A stretch of 64,000 nt of DNA from Triplophysa rosa. Taxonomy: Eukaryota; Chordata; Actinopteri; Cypriniformes; Nemacheilidae. The stretch is from contig NC_079913.1 in NCBI RefSeq assembly GCF_024868665.1, forward strand, positions 8,994,879 through 9,058,878, written 5' to 3'. Both the position numbers and the translations under genes were made by a program. Positions within the stretch are counted from its first letter, which is position 1. Every line of letters starts with the position of its first letter. Of this stretch, positions 37,679 to 50,474 are shown one piece after another. Below the pieces are notes generated by a model. That model had not been told where the DNA came from, did no database searches, and was given only the letters and a program-made list of their open reading frames with translations.

Positions 37679-37820
37679 AAGTCCAGTGTATGAAATTTAG
37701 TGACCTCTAGCGGTGAGGTTGCGAATGGCAACCAATTCATTATGTAAGGTCTTTATACACCTCTGATTATATTGCATTTCTGTTAATAGATCCTCCAAAA
37801 AATTACATACAGGGCCTTTG
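37679..37820. mobile_element. Small MITE-like element
   Basis: AAGTCCAGTGTATGAAATTT on the left roughly matches the inverse of AATTACATACAGGGCCTTTG on the right. The interior contains GACCTCTAGCGGTGAGGTTG. Weak evidence. Confidence 0.4.
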
Positions 37821-39815
37821 TTAGATGTCTCTTAAAAATATATATAAAAAAATCCTATTTCACATTCATAGTGATGTCTTCTGTGTTATATGGCCATAGT
37901 TACATTTCTATAGTGTATTGCCACATCACAAAGCCATTTGTTGACATGGTAACAACAACAATGGCATTTCATAGTACTGACACTCCTCTGTATTTTGCAT
38001 GTTCATCAGTCTTTTTATAGCTTCTTTTTAGTATTCATAGAAAAGAACGATTCCACATAATATCACAGTACTCTCTGCAGAGATACAGTCATATTGGTTC
38101 ATTCATCATTTCATTTCCATCTTTCCTTCGGTTTCTTTTTCAAAGGTTAATGACAGTGATTATAGCAGAGGTGCTTAATACAGCTCCTGTTGAGATCTGT
38201 CATCCTGCTGCAATTAATTCCAGCTGTAATCAAACAGGCCCGAACCAGCTCATCAGCGTCTTTTGGGATCACTTCTTCATTTCAGACAGGTTTGTTAGCG
38301 CAAGTTTGGACGTAAAGTCTGCAGAAAGTTAGATTTCTAAAAACACGTTGAAGACTTTTCAGATGCAAATTTGCTAAACAAATCTCTAAAGAAATGTCTG
38401 TTAAGAAATGTTTGTTGAAATGTAAAAATGATTTAGAAATAAGCAATAGTGTGAGATTAAATCTAGGGCAGAGATGGATATCTGATTTGTCCAAGTACAT
38501 AACAGGCTCAGATTTTTTTAAAAAGCGGCATTTAGATTCTAAATCTGAAAACCTCCAGCATTCATTCGCTTCATCTGCATTCATATTCATTGCTTAGCAG
38601 GACTGTATCTCTCTTTCACAAATGGCCAGGCATTAGCTGTATCTATACAGTGAAGATATGTCGAATTCTTCTAAAGCTGAGCATTCCGCAAATTCTCCAG
38701 ACCATAATGAGCAGCAGTGAGCCTTGTGAAATAACACATAGAGAAATGAAATCATGAGCCTTACATACACTATAAGTTTATGGCTAAAAAGACTTGTTGA
38801 ACCAAAGTGTTATTTCTGAAGATTGTGGAAAAGGTGTTTCAGGTTTGTGCTGTTGGTAATATATCCCTCAGGAAAGATCTTATATTTGCATAATATTTTC
38901 ACATGACTTTGCCATTGGGCTTCATTAAATGTATACATTTGGTAGTCACTTCATCTAAACCAACATGAAAAGTATTCATTTTGGTCAGTCTGTGTGTTCC
39001 AAAGTAATTGAACCCAAGGTCAAAAACTCTTTTTGTGACTGTCAGTAATGACAAGGTGATTTTATGGCGAGCTGGTGAAATGTTTTCACTCCATGAATAG
39101 ACTGATGACCGTGCCAAAATTCATATAATAATACAGTACCATATTCCACATATGTAGAAGCAGACGGCAAGGAAAGGATATAAAAGTGAGTATATAATAA
39201 AAGAGAAAGTTCTGCTCCTCTAGTTTAGCTCTAATGATCAATAGTTTGTAAAGGCCCACATTTGCACATCTGCTGAAGACGCTTTTCTCTTATCTCTCCT
39301 CTTTAATGGGAAAACATAATTATAGCACGGAGAGAAAAAAATGAAGAGCTTTACCTTCGATTAGCCACGGCCTCACTCAAACCAAGAGCAGGTCAGGGCA
39401 GGGCAGAGAGAGAGAGAGAGAGGTTGGTAATAAGCTGTGTTTGCACATCTTTCACTTTTCATGTTTAGTGGCAGATGAAATGTTGAGTTATGTGCTGCTG
39501 CACCTCTTTTCAAATGATTTTCAACTATTATATTTATTTTTTGACATTATTAAAAATCATTCTTTTTTGTAATTATGTATTCTAATTAAACTGTTTATAT
39601 GACCTCTTATTAATTAAGAGAATATTTTACTTTTAATCTATTTAAATCAACCGGAAACAGTTCATGAAATCTTGTATTCATTTAGTATTGATTTTCAGTT
39701 CAACAATTCACTAAAAGTATTTGTCATGAACATTTTTTGTATTAAATTCAAATGCTAAAAAAATTCTAAAGTTTAAATAGTGGTCTTACTTCCACTGTAT
39801 TCATTACATCATCCA
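37821..39815. other. Intergenic DNA
   Basis: AT-rich DNA with a short (AG)n run near 39408-39421. No gene or element is recognised. Confidence 0.5.
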
Positions 39816-40797
39816 CACTGTAAAAAACGTAATTTTACAGAATTTTCCTGTTTTTTTTGTATTATTTTCCACGTATAATGTCAAAAACCTGTAATATTAC
39901 AGAATTTACAGGTTTTTTGTACAGTTTTTCCTGTATTTTGAAATATGGTCAAAAACGTAAAATTAAACAAAAAGACCGCAAATTTACAGGAAAAACAGAG
40001 AAAACATGCCATCTTACAAGGAGAAACTGTTATTTTTACGGTTCTGCTGCCCCAGCTGCCAAATTTACAAGAAAAACAGGCAAAACGTAATTTTACCAAG
40101 AAAAAGTCTCAGTTTCGACTGTAACCTCCGTTCCTTGATGGAGGGAACGAGACGTTGTGTTGAGAGACAGACTGGGGACCTATCTTTACATGCCATGGCG
40201 CTGAACCGTATCACGACCTCCAGCGGAGCGACACTGACTGGACTAGCGAGTCACAAGTGAGCGCTACTGCGAGACGCAATCTTCCAGTGGGATCAGTACT
40301 TAGTACTCAGTACTCTATTAGCGAGACGCCGCCCGGCGCCGTAAGGAACACTGGGGAAACACTGCTCTGTTATGGAGGCCACATCCTACCACAAGGGACA
40401 TGTGGAGACACCAACATGGTCTCACCAGTGGGGAGAAAAAATTGCCCCAGCCTGAATAGGGGGGACAGAACCCAGGTGGAGTAACCACCAGAGGGGAGGT
40501 CACAGGTTCACCGACAGGGGAACCAAGAGTGAGGAATTCATCATACGGGACGACCCTGCAGGGGAGTCACTACGTATGGGGCAACAGTATAGGGGCCCAC
40601 CTGAGCAGGGATGACTCTACCAATACTGAACTTGGTTACAACAGACCGCTCCGCCCAGTCTGTTACCATAATTGCCAATGCTTAGTGATGGATGGAATGC
40701 CTGTACTCCACCCTCGGAGGCTGAAATAGCGCGCTAGACTCACCTGGAGAGAGGAGAAGGCGCTTTCGCAGGCGTACACCGAACCCAGTTGCCGACC

Positions 40798-41545
40798 TTA
40801 CACGCCAGCACCACGAGCTGACACTGGTTCTACGCGGAGGTTGTAAAACCTCACGAAGGTACTGGGTGTAGCCCAACCCGCAGCACTACATATGTCTGCC
40901 AGAGAGGCGCCCTTAGCCAGTGCCCATGAGGAGGCCATACCCCGAGTGGAGTGGGCTCTCACTTCAAACGGGCAATCTTGGAACCAGTATGCCAATGTAA
41001 TGGCATCCACGATCCAGTGCGCCAATCTGTTTGGAGACAGCCCTCCCCTGGTGCTGTCCCCCAAAACAGACAAAGAGCTGCTCAGAGCTTCTAAGGCTCT
41101 GCGTGCGGTCCAAGTAGAGGCGCAGTGCGCGTACTGGACACAACACGTTGGAGGTTGGGTCTTCCTCCCCGGAGGGGAGCGCCTGCAGGTTCACCACCTG
41201 GTCCCAAAAGGGAGTGGTGGGAACCTTGGGCACGTAATCTGGCCGGGGTCTCAGGATAACGTGAGAACTACCGGGCCGGAATTCTAGGCACCCATGGGAC
41301 ACAGAGAATGCTTGGAGGTCCCCCACCCTCTTGATAGAAGCGAGCGCCATCAAGAGTGCCATCTTCATCGTTAGATGAGGGAGACTGGCGTCTCTGAGGG
41401 GCTCGAAAGGGGCTGTATAAAGGCCCTGAAGGACCACATTAAGGTCCCAAGAGGGCATGGAGCGCGGTCGAGCTGGATTCACCCTTCTCGCACCCCTAAG
41501 GAACCTGGTGACCAGGTCATGTTGGCCGAGAGACTTACCCTCCAT
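40798..41545 (-). pseudogene. DIRS-like tyrosine recombinase, frameshifted
   Basis: Two overlapping frames (40964-41545 and 40798-41073) make up one recombinase. The first carries MALLMALASIKRVGDLQAFS, in which the Arg of KRVGDL is the likely first catalytic Arg. The second carries VRAHSTRGMASSWA (the H-x-x-R motif), ICSAAGW and STFVRFYNL with the likely catalytic Tyr. The frames change near 41030, at the SKQ/RLAHW position, so a one-base indel has disabled the gene. Its N-terminus lies close to the gag-like frame, which shows that the reverse-transcriptase/RNase H part is missing. Confidence 0.8.
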
Positions 41546-41553
41546 GAGATCGG

Positions 41554-42162
41554 TTACTCTCTCAGGTTTTTCAGGGCTTTAGCCTGAAAAACCTGAAGGA
41601 CCGCCATAGCGTGGAGGGTGGAAGCGGCCTGTCCTGCAGCATTGTAAGCCTTTGACATGAGTGTCGAAGAAAGCTTACAAGCCTTGGACGGAAGTCTAGG
41701 CTGACCCCTCCAGGTGGCAGCTGTCTGCGGGCACAGGTGCACCGTGACTGCACGCTCCACCTGGGGGATGTCGACATAGCCTTTGGCCGCCCCACCATCC
41801 AGGGAAGTAACAGCCCCCAAGCCCGCTAGCCGGGAACGTGCCGAGAACGGGGCATTCTAGGACTTAGTGAGTTCCTCATGCACCTCCGGGAAGAATGCCA
41901 CCGGGGCGGTGTGTGGCTTTGGACCATACTCCGACCTCAGAAACCATGAATCCAGCCGCGAGCGTTTCAGGGAGGGCGGTGTTACGCACGGCTGCCCGGG
42001 CAAGCATGGCTGACATGCCCAGGGGAAGTCCGCTGCTCTGCGTCGTAAATCCAGCAATAGAAATTGTGAAGAGTCTCGAAGAGATAATGCTTGACATAAG
42101 CCATGCAGGTTCCCCCTTTTATACCCATATGCACGGGGCGGGGACTGGCGTGCGTGTGCCAT
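41554..42162 (-). pseudogene. DIRS-like gag-type ORF1 remnant
   Basis: The minus frame at 41554-41820 contains ERAVTVHLCPQTAATWRGQP and KAYNAAGQAASTLHAMAVLQ with VFQAKAL, the helical block typical of ORF1 proteins in fish DIRS elements. Upstream frames at 41857-42162 (MSAMLARAAVRNTALPET in one of them) belong to the same region but are broken into several frames. A stop separates them. Confidence 0.6.
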
Positions 42163-42325
42163 TCACCAAGCCCATTGGCATTTTAAAATTCCTCTCGGAG
42201 ATGATAGGTTCTCAAGATCAAACCTCCTCAACACAACGTCGAGAGACCGACTGAAGGGGAACTGTTATTTTTACGGTTTATTTCTGGCGCCCCAACTGCC
42301 AGAAAAGTTTCATTTTTTTACAGTG

Positions 42326-44437
42326 CACCTTAATATTTTGCACTGTATAATATGTAATGATTTTTTATGTATTAAATTAGAAAAATGCAAAATAGAAAAA
42401 ATGCACAATTTTCACTAGTCACTAGTTCACTGGTCTAACTCCCACCACATTCATTCCATATTCCACCCTAACAGTAATAGGACAAGACTGATTACACTTT
42501 TTTTCTATGGCTTATAGCTAAACCTCCTACAATGATTTAAAACATGCCATATAACTATGATACACTTTTATGCAGCTATTATACAGCTAGATTTTTAACA
42601 AGATGAGCTGGGCACATTAGTGTAATGGTGTTGCTGCGTTAAGTTATGGGAGGAATATATTTGCAAAATATTTATTGCTAATTCCGAAGCCGTTCAGATG
42701 CACACATTCATTTCAATCTATATGCAAACATTTAACACATAAGTGAGCCTGTCCCCGTTTCTATGGCAACCCACAATGTCACAGTCCTGGGTCTCTGCAG
42801 TGGGTCCATTTCTGAAGTCTAAAGTCAGCCCCTCTCTCTCGCTTTATTTCTGTAGCTAAGCCAGTATCCTTCACATTGCATTTCTTTATAAGGTGGTTTT
42901 CTTTCTCTTGGGTTTTAGATGTGTACTCTTCATCCCTCTCTCTCTCCCCCTCTCTCATTTTAGCTGTAAGCATAAATATTTTGGGCCTTTGCAGTCAGAT
43001 ATAATGTTAGTCTGTCAGCTGAATCATTTCAATGCTAATTTTCTTGGCATCTGTGATAAGTAAATTCTCTGTGGCAAACACATTGTCATCAGCTTTTGAG
43101 GACTGTACTGTATTTTTTCACCACTGTTCGCAAAAGCACAAGGATCTTAGCCTGGCACTTGATAAACACACACACAGGATCTGAAGGATAAACGCACAAG
43201 CTTGCTTGACACGTTCGCACACACTGGAAAGGCACACACGCAGTGTGCGAGCTCTGATTTTAATTCGCATGTTACATAAGATGGATATCCGTATACTTGT
43301 GCGCATCCAGATTTTCACAGTTTTATGTAGTTATTTTCTATTCATGTATGCGGAGATGAAGAGACTGTAAAGCGCTATGCAGTCTTGCTGTAAAGCAGAG
43401 GGTCCCACACACATCAGCGCGCCGTGCACATCAACACACACGCAAACAAAGAAAATATAAATACGCTCATTTTGCTGGCTACAGCTTTTGTTTTCGATTC
43501 GAGCTAAAGTGATGCTGTACCAGTAAAGAATGCTAGATTACCCAGTGATCTGGAAAATCCAAGATATCGGCGCGTGGCCACCGTTCCTGCAGGGTCACCG
43601 GTCCATATCGCACGACCATAGCCCTGAACTCCACACGGGAAGGACATATCCAAGCGTAGCCGAGGCATTCTGCAACAGACGCGGTGTAGCGCACATGTAT
43701 ATATTTAACAAACATCTGCTTGCTCGCTGTCTGGTATAACACTGCTTTGCATAGTGAGAAGTATTACCCATGCATGTACAGTCACCTTGGCCATTACGTC
43801 TATTGTACCTACACACGTGAAAGTTACCTGTGCGTGGAGGTCAGGTGTAGTTGTCGGAGCAGGCGTCGTGTAAAGCCAACAGGCCAGCGCAGCTCTGATG
43901 CTGACCAGATGATGGCAGACACATAGGGGAGTAGATCTGACCTCCAGATGTCCCCTTTCATTTACCGGCCATTGCACTGACCACTTGGGGAGACTGTGTG
44001 GATTTCTGTACTTTTAGAATATGCACTGAATTTGATAAAAAAAACTGTTGAAAAAAGTAGAAACCATCACAGAATTTCAAATGGATTTAATGGTTCTAAT
44101 GTGAATTGCATTGGTTTTAATGGAAACATATAATGGTCTCTGTGGGTCTGTACTGGTAATTTGTTGGTATCTATTGGTAGGATGTTATATGGCAGTTAGG
44201 AACCAATGGAGCACCATATAATGCTACTGGAATAAGGCACAAAACACACCTCATAAAATAGATTTGTAATGGTTTTAATGAGGAAAAATCTGATGGTTTA
44301 ATGGTATTTGTAATGGAAGACGTTAGAATTTGTAGTGTTTTTTTTACAACTTAACCTAAAGAACGGTTTTTTTCGGTACCTACACTTTAAAGGATTCTTC
44401 TGAGTCGACTCACAGTTATCTTAAGTTTATTACTTCT
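42326..44437. other. Intergenic DNA with an unexplained block near 43.5-43.98 kb
   Basis: AT-rich to average DNA. The block 43545-43980 is richer in CpG and has several open frames on both strands, none with a recognisable domain. Confidence 0.45.
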
Positions 44438-44666
44438 AGGCCCGGTTTCACAGACGAGGCTTAAGGCTAGTTCCAGACTAAAATTAAAGTTTGAGTTGTC
44501 TTGAAAATAACTTGCACTGACATATTTTAAAATATGTGCCATTGTTTTGTCTCAAGGTGCCCTTAATGTTTTTTCAAAGGCATTTTTATAAAAGAGACAT
44601 TAATATCCTAATTTAACCAAGTCATAGTCCTGGCTTGAGCTAAGCCTTGTCTGTGAAACCGGGCCT
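44438..44666. mobile_element. Foldback MITE with GGCCCGGTTTCACAGAC ends
   Basis: AGGCCCGGTTTCACAGACGA at the left is inverted at the right as TTGTCTGTGAAACCGGGCCT. The next inner blocks GGCTTA / TAAGCC also pair. Non-coding. Confidence 0.85.
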
Positions 44667-47600
44667 TAATGTTTAAAAATCTCCTTTGGCCCGGATAACA
44701 AGGTGTCCACTGGGTGCGTACTTCTAAATCTTTGCAAACGCAGTATATTATCCAGGTATTGTTTGTCTGCTGTATCAGACATCCTTCTCTTTTGACATTT
44801 TTTCTTGGGATAAATAACAAGCCAGCATTTGGGATTTGTTAAGTTTGAGCTTTAGCATACACCACAAATTACGAAACAGACACCGTCAAAATCCGCCAGT
44901 CGTATACTGGCCTCAGTTTTGTTCCTCAACGTGAACTCATTAAAATCTTGTTTAGTTGGGTCTTTCAGACCGATTGGAGTGGAGCTAATTCTGCGATGAG
45001 CTCAGGCTACTTAGAATTAATTGAGAGTTTTTGACATAGTGTTTTGGAAACAACTGTCTGCTGTATTCTCCCTCTCAGTGTCTGGTTTTGTCAGAATTCC
45101 TTAGCGGTGCGGCATTGCCAGCGCCTCTAATCCTTAAAGGTGGTTACTTTGCTGAGTGCCCTCTTATGCCTCCGCTCTCTGTGTTTGTGTACGAGCGTGC
45201 ATCTGCGTGAGCTCTTAGTGTTGTTCTACTTGTCTAAGCCAGTCTGAAGCTGCAGGACGTAACCGCTGGCCAGAAAACTGCTGCAGGCTTTCAGTGCAAT
45301 GCCATATCAGTGTCAGAGAGAGTAACACACACTAAATCCAGGACTTTAGTTTACAACGCCTAAACTGGAATCTTCGGTCAAACACTTAAAGTCAAAGTTC
45401 AGCTTTGAAAAGCATTTTGTTCATTCTGTAATTCTGCTTATAGTGGCAACATTTCATTTCAAAGGTATTATTCATGGGCGTCACTCAAACCCAAATTGTT
45501 TATATAGTGTAATGTTCTTTCACAAATGCGGGTAAATTGCTCGTAATGTAGAAATCGTTATACAAAATTCCATCTCTTTGAGTGATGACTAAGATTTTGT
45601 GTTTCTGAATTATAATAGGTTGGGTAAGGACACATATCTCTGTTGCTGCGTGCACCTGTATAAACCTTGTTTTCTCAAATCTCTGATGTTACATTTGGCA
45701 CAGTGTGTACAGAATTGACTCAACGTTGCACTTGTTTACCCAGAGTGCATCTGTGTTCTGTCTATTTAGAGACGAAAATGAGAACGAGAATGGCAAATAA
45801 CAAAACGCAGCAGGAGTCAAACAGTTTGATGAGATGATGTGCGGTTTGATTCAATTGCACTATTTTTATCAGACTCTTATCAGACATGCCCGCCTAGGGG
45901 TGGGGGAAGGAAACTGCTGACTGCAGAATTGGAGCTATACGCAGCGATTTCTGTGTGAAAAATGTGTTTAATGAGCCACTTTAACTCTGCACATTATCAG
46001 CCTTCGTGAATCTGCAGTCCTACAGTGCCTGTTGGAAAGAAACACCACAGAAAGAAAGAGATCGCATTCATTTGGAAACAGAGAAAAGATGCGAAGGGTG
46101 GAGAAAAAGAGGGAGACAAATCCAGTAACTAGAAGGCTGATTCTTATCTTAATCCCACAGTTATTGGCCTCAGGATGTCGGCTCTGATCTGGGGATTTTG
46201 TAACGGCTCCTTTGAGCCGCCGTCCCGGGCACGTTCCACGGTTTGCCTTGGTTCTACCTACCGGCACAAAGGGACAAGGAAGCAGCTCATCAAACGTGCA
46301 ACCGCGGGCTCCTTGTGCGAGCTGATTACAGAGGCAAAGCAATCATGCGGTGTTCGCAAACATGTGTGGGTTTATATCTATCCCTATGAGTTTCCCAACA
46401 GGAGGCTTGCGCCGAGAACATAGATAAGTATTGTGCAAGATGGCAAAACACCGGCTGTACCTCGTTCAGAGGATATGGTTATTGTGTTTCACGCAAGTTT
46501 CCGTTTGTTGGTTTGAGTTAACTTCATCCAATTGGAAGCAGATCAGATGTGAGGGTTCTCTGCAGCATTCTCCATTATAGAGCCCTGTGGGGTCACACAG
46601 GAGGTGTGGAAGGGTTGACGTGTGGAGAAATGCACGGAGATAAGAGGCCCCTGAGTCACAGGAGGGTGAATAATGAACTCATTGAAAACTAAGATGGCAG
46701 CACAGCTAATAGAACCAGACACATCATTAAAGCCCTACCTCACAGTGTGCATTTTAGGAGCGTGTGTGTGTGCTGGGACTCAATTTCGAGCAAGAGTGTG
46801 GTCGTCTTCTTTCTTGTGATATTGAGTCATAAGAAATTGAGAAGGGGTGGAACAACAACTGAATAGGATCACAAAGATGTCTGGGAAAAGATGACAGTGA
46901 TAGAAGTGATAGAAGTGAAGTAGCGAGCGGATGAATGGAGATGCGAAATAATATGAAGCAAAAAGAAAATGGCTTTGAGAAGTGGAAAAAAATGTGGGCA
47001 TCTGGGAATGAAAAAGGTACAAAGACGGATTTATCTGAAAGAGAGACGACGATTCAGACTTCTTTGTCAGGCTTGTAGTCTTTTAAATGAATTTAACTAA
47101 ACTCAAAAGCTTGACGTTCGACCTTTTTCATCCACACCTTACCATACATTTCTATGCGGTTAGCATCACCAGGATAGGAACTGCAGATTATGGCTGTTTT
47201 TACCCAGTTTCTGGGATGTCTGTCATTGGTTGGTTAAATAGTTTACATCATTAAGCAAGTGAAACATTTCACTCAAATGACTCTAAGGGATTTATTCTAT
47301 GAATGTAGCTGGCTCTGCACATGATCAAAAAGAAAGTATTTTAACAATGAAAAACTGAAACGCTTTGCATCATCTGCAAGAATGACCGACCAAGAGGAAC
47401 TCAAACTAAAGAAGAAGTCATTTGAAACTCTTTGCAGTCCTCTTCCTCAGCCCAGCGAGTCGACAAAAGATGACATGGGCTCACATCACAAGAATGTAGC
47501 AACAAAGAAAGAGGGGAAAATGCGGTGGGTGAGGGAGGATGAGAGTTTTTGAGGTATGTGGGTAAATCACTTCCTGTAGAGTGAGCCTTGGGATATTGAA

Positions 47601-48017
47601 ACAACCAAAGCTCTCCGTCTCTGGCGCACTTTCTATTTTCCTCTCTTTCTTTCTCAAAAGATTACTAAAATCAACAAACAAATGGATGTTCCTCCTATAC
47701 TGCTATGTCTCCACAGACCAATTGTAATTTGGGCAATGTATCGGTTTTGTAATGTGTCTTAGCCACGTTATTTTCTGTATACGTTGAAGTGCTGTGTGGC
47801 ATGTGTACTGTATGTTTATGATAATTAATATGACTCGCACATGCAGAGAATATTTATCCTGACAACCAGATTGTCTGTGTTTGGTTAACTGCAAAGATAT
47901 TCCCCGAGGGCAATTGTTAGACCACTGGGAATAGGATTTAGTTTTTTTGGAAAGGAGGGAGATCACAGCTTTGCCTGAGGTGTTCCGGGAACAAACGTGG
48001 GAAGTTTATGTGTGTGT
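44667..48017. other. Intergenic DNA
   Basis: No gene is recognised. The segments 44930-45340 and 46170-46350 are less AT-rich and look less repetitive, and could hold conserved regulatory DNA, but nothing in the sequence alone proves it. Confidence 0.4.
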
Positions 48018-50163
48018 CAGAGGTGTAAAGAGTACCTGAAAACCATACTTAAGTAAAAGTACAGATACCGTGCAGTGATGTAAATGACTCCATTACAAGT
48101 TACAAGTCACCAATTCCAAAACGACTTCAGTAAAAGTCTTCGAGTATCTGATTTGAACAGTACTTGAGTATTTTACTCATACTGAATGTAGGCTCAAAGC
48201 AGCACTATAGTCCTCAACACTTAAGAGACACGTCAGTGAAAAACAAGAAACAGATGATTCGTGAGGAGAGCAATCGCATTTATTTTCTTAAATCATAATA
48301 AGACTGAACACCTCAAAATGCAACAAATCATGGTCGACACCATAACCTACGTCATTACAAACACCCAAGTCTCATTTAATCTAAGTGCTCATAAGTAAAC
48401 CAAACTCCTTCAAAAAGGTCTCTTCAATATAACGGATAAATAAAATAATGTTAAGTAGAATTAAAAAGTCAAAGCCTTTTTGCACTGGACATGCTGGTTT
48501 GGGCCTCATGGCCAGCTGCAGTCATGTCCTCATTTCACATACACTGTTAGCCCTTACCTGCCATTTCTACAGTCATATACTGTCAACACTGTTGCCGCTA
48601 GTTACTGTAGGTGTTTTACAGTAAACTACTGCAATGGCTGTTTGAAGATACATTATAAAGAATCTATTAAGCACTTAAGTCACACAGTCTTAGATGAACA
48701 GTGTAAATACAGATGAACACAATAAATCTGTCAAGATTTCACCAGAGGAGAATTAAACACAAACATCAATAACATCTTCACATATTACAGACACCACTTT
48801 CACTTTATTTCTGTCATCTCTGTAAGATCTTTTTGGGGCGGTTTCCCGGACAGGGCTTAGCCTAAACCAGGACTAGGCTTAGTTAAATTAGGATATTTAA
48901 GGCGTTTTTAAAAACATGCTTTACAAACAAACATTACAGTGTGCATCTTGAGACAAAACAATCGCACTGATATATTTTAAGATATGCAAGTGCAAGTTGT
49001 TTTCGATCAAGATGCCACTCATTTTTAAAGTAGTCTGGGATTAGGCTAAAACCCCGTCCGGGAAACCAGCCCATTGAGATTTAACTCTAGTTCATAGTGG
49101 TTCAATTATGTTTTAAGTCACCATTATGGCGATCAGTGTTGCTTTGGTTGGACTCTTTGACTTTCTTGTAGCTTTAAATGTACACTTATACAATAACACT
49201 GAAAGGGACTTTACAGGAACCGCAACTTTATGTTTGCTTAGTAACTGAAGATACATCTGAAAGAATTCAATCATTAAATAATAATAATATAGCATTTAAG
49301 ATTTATTGAGATATGTTTGGTAAAGTGATACATGTTATAATGGAAAGATCTCTGTCAGAAAATCTTTCTTTGCAATTGAGACACAGTTAGACACTTGACA
49401 TACAAACCTCATCAATGGTGACAAACAATCATGAATGAGTTTTGTACTATGTACCCAGCATGCATTGCAGCATGAAGCTGTTCAGTTGATTGTCACCATT
49501 GTTGAGATTCATATGTGGATTGTTCATTTCTCTGTGTCCGACTCATTCTATAGGTTAATATTTTGTCTATATACTGTAGTGTGAGAGCACTTTTGAAAAT
49601 TGAAATACTATACATTCTCTTTACTGGTTTACATCACTTCATGGCAATAGTCCCACCACATGGTCAAATTTTGAGCAAACATGTTTAGAGCACATTTAGG
49701 AAGAGTTAGTTTTAAAAATAAGAGCTTTTGTAGATGTGTGACCTACAGTAACTAGCTGGCAACAGTGTTGCCAATATATTACTGTAGAAATAGCGGGTAA
49801 GGGCTAACCGTGTGTAAACCGCCAGCGATTGACATCTACCTGATACTGCACTCATATTCTATAAAGAAGCCATGTTGACAAGTTTTTGTAAGTTAAGGCA
49901 AAATCCACAAGATTGTAGTACCTTCATTGCCCCTGTAAATGGCAATATTAATTATAAGATAGGTGCATGCAAAATGTAATGTGTAATTGCATTAGTCATT
50001 ACAAATGTAGTGGAGTAAAGAGTACATATACTTGTTCAAAAATGTAGTTAAGTAGAGAGTAAAAGTTGCTAATATCTTTAATACTCAGTACAACTACAAA
50101 GTAGCCAAAAAGATACTTAAGTAAAGTAACTAAGTACATTTACTCCAATACTTTACACCACTG
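48018..50163. mobile_element. hAT-like non-autonomous element with CAGAGGTGTAAAG ends
   Basis: CAGAGGTGTAAAGAGTACCT at the left is inverted at the right as ACTTTACACCACTG, and both ends are rich in ACTTAAGTA motifs (long imperfect inverted repeats). The 8 bases outside, GTGTGTGT and GGTGTGGT, could be a decayed hAT 8-bp target duplication. Inside, TTAGCCCTTACCTGCCATTT near 48549 pairs with the inverse near 49790-49808, a second inverted layer. No transposase frame remains. Confidence 0.7.
48836..49072. mobile_element. Foldback MITE nested in the hAT-like element
   Basis: GGTTTCCCGGACAGGGCTTA is inverted at the right as CCCCGTCCGGGAAACCAGCC. Inner blocks (GCAAGTTGTTTT, GTCTGGGATTAGGCTAA) resemble the MITE at 44438-44666, so the two are probably members of one family. 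Confidence 0.75.
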
Positions 50164-50306
50164 GGTGTGGTGAGTGTTTACACGTGAGTAGAAAGGGTTT
50201 GGATATGGGATATGATTGCAATCTTGGTAAAGAGGTTTGGAAAGTTCATGCAGCTGTCTCGTAGGACACCACACACAGCCAGACGGCACTCGCACGAACA
50301 CACAGG

Positions 50307-50474
<168 letters not shown>

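Larger units (their letters stand above)
40106..42262 (-). mobile_element. Internally deleted DIRS-like (tyrosine-recombinase) retroelement
   Basis: A GC-rich block sharply set off from its AT-rich surroundings. The minus strand carries, in order, a TATA box (GGGTATAAAAGGG near 42113-42125), a gag-like frame and a tyrosine recombinase, but no reverse transcriptase. ACGTTGTGTTGAG at 40152-40164 recurs inverted at 42227-42239 as terminal repeats. The left end GGAGGGAACGAGACGTTGTG is a motif known from fish DIRS-type termini. No target duplication is expected for this class. Ends are approximate. Confidence 0.75.
39816..42325. mobile_element. CACTGTAAAAAA-ended DNA transposon split by a DIRS-like insertion
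   Basis: CACTGTAAAAAACGTAATTT at the left is mirrored by TTTTTTTACAGTG at the right. The outer parts (39816 to about 40105 and about 42255-42325) share AACTGTTATTTTTACGGTT and CCCCAGCTGCCA / CCCCAACTGCCA blocks on both sides of the DIRS-like insert. The superfamily is not determined and no clear target duplication is seen. Confidence 0.6.

Noticed and set aside
43705..43977. 90-codon minus-strand frame
   Set aside because: Overlaps other open frames on both strands in a CpG-richer block; nothing recognisable.
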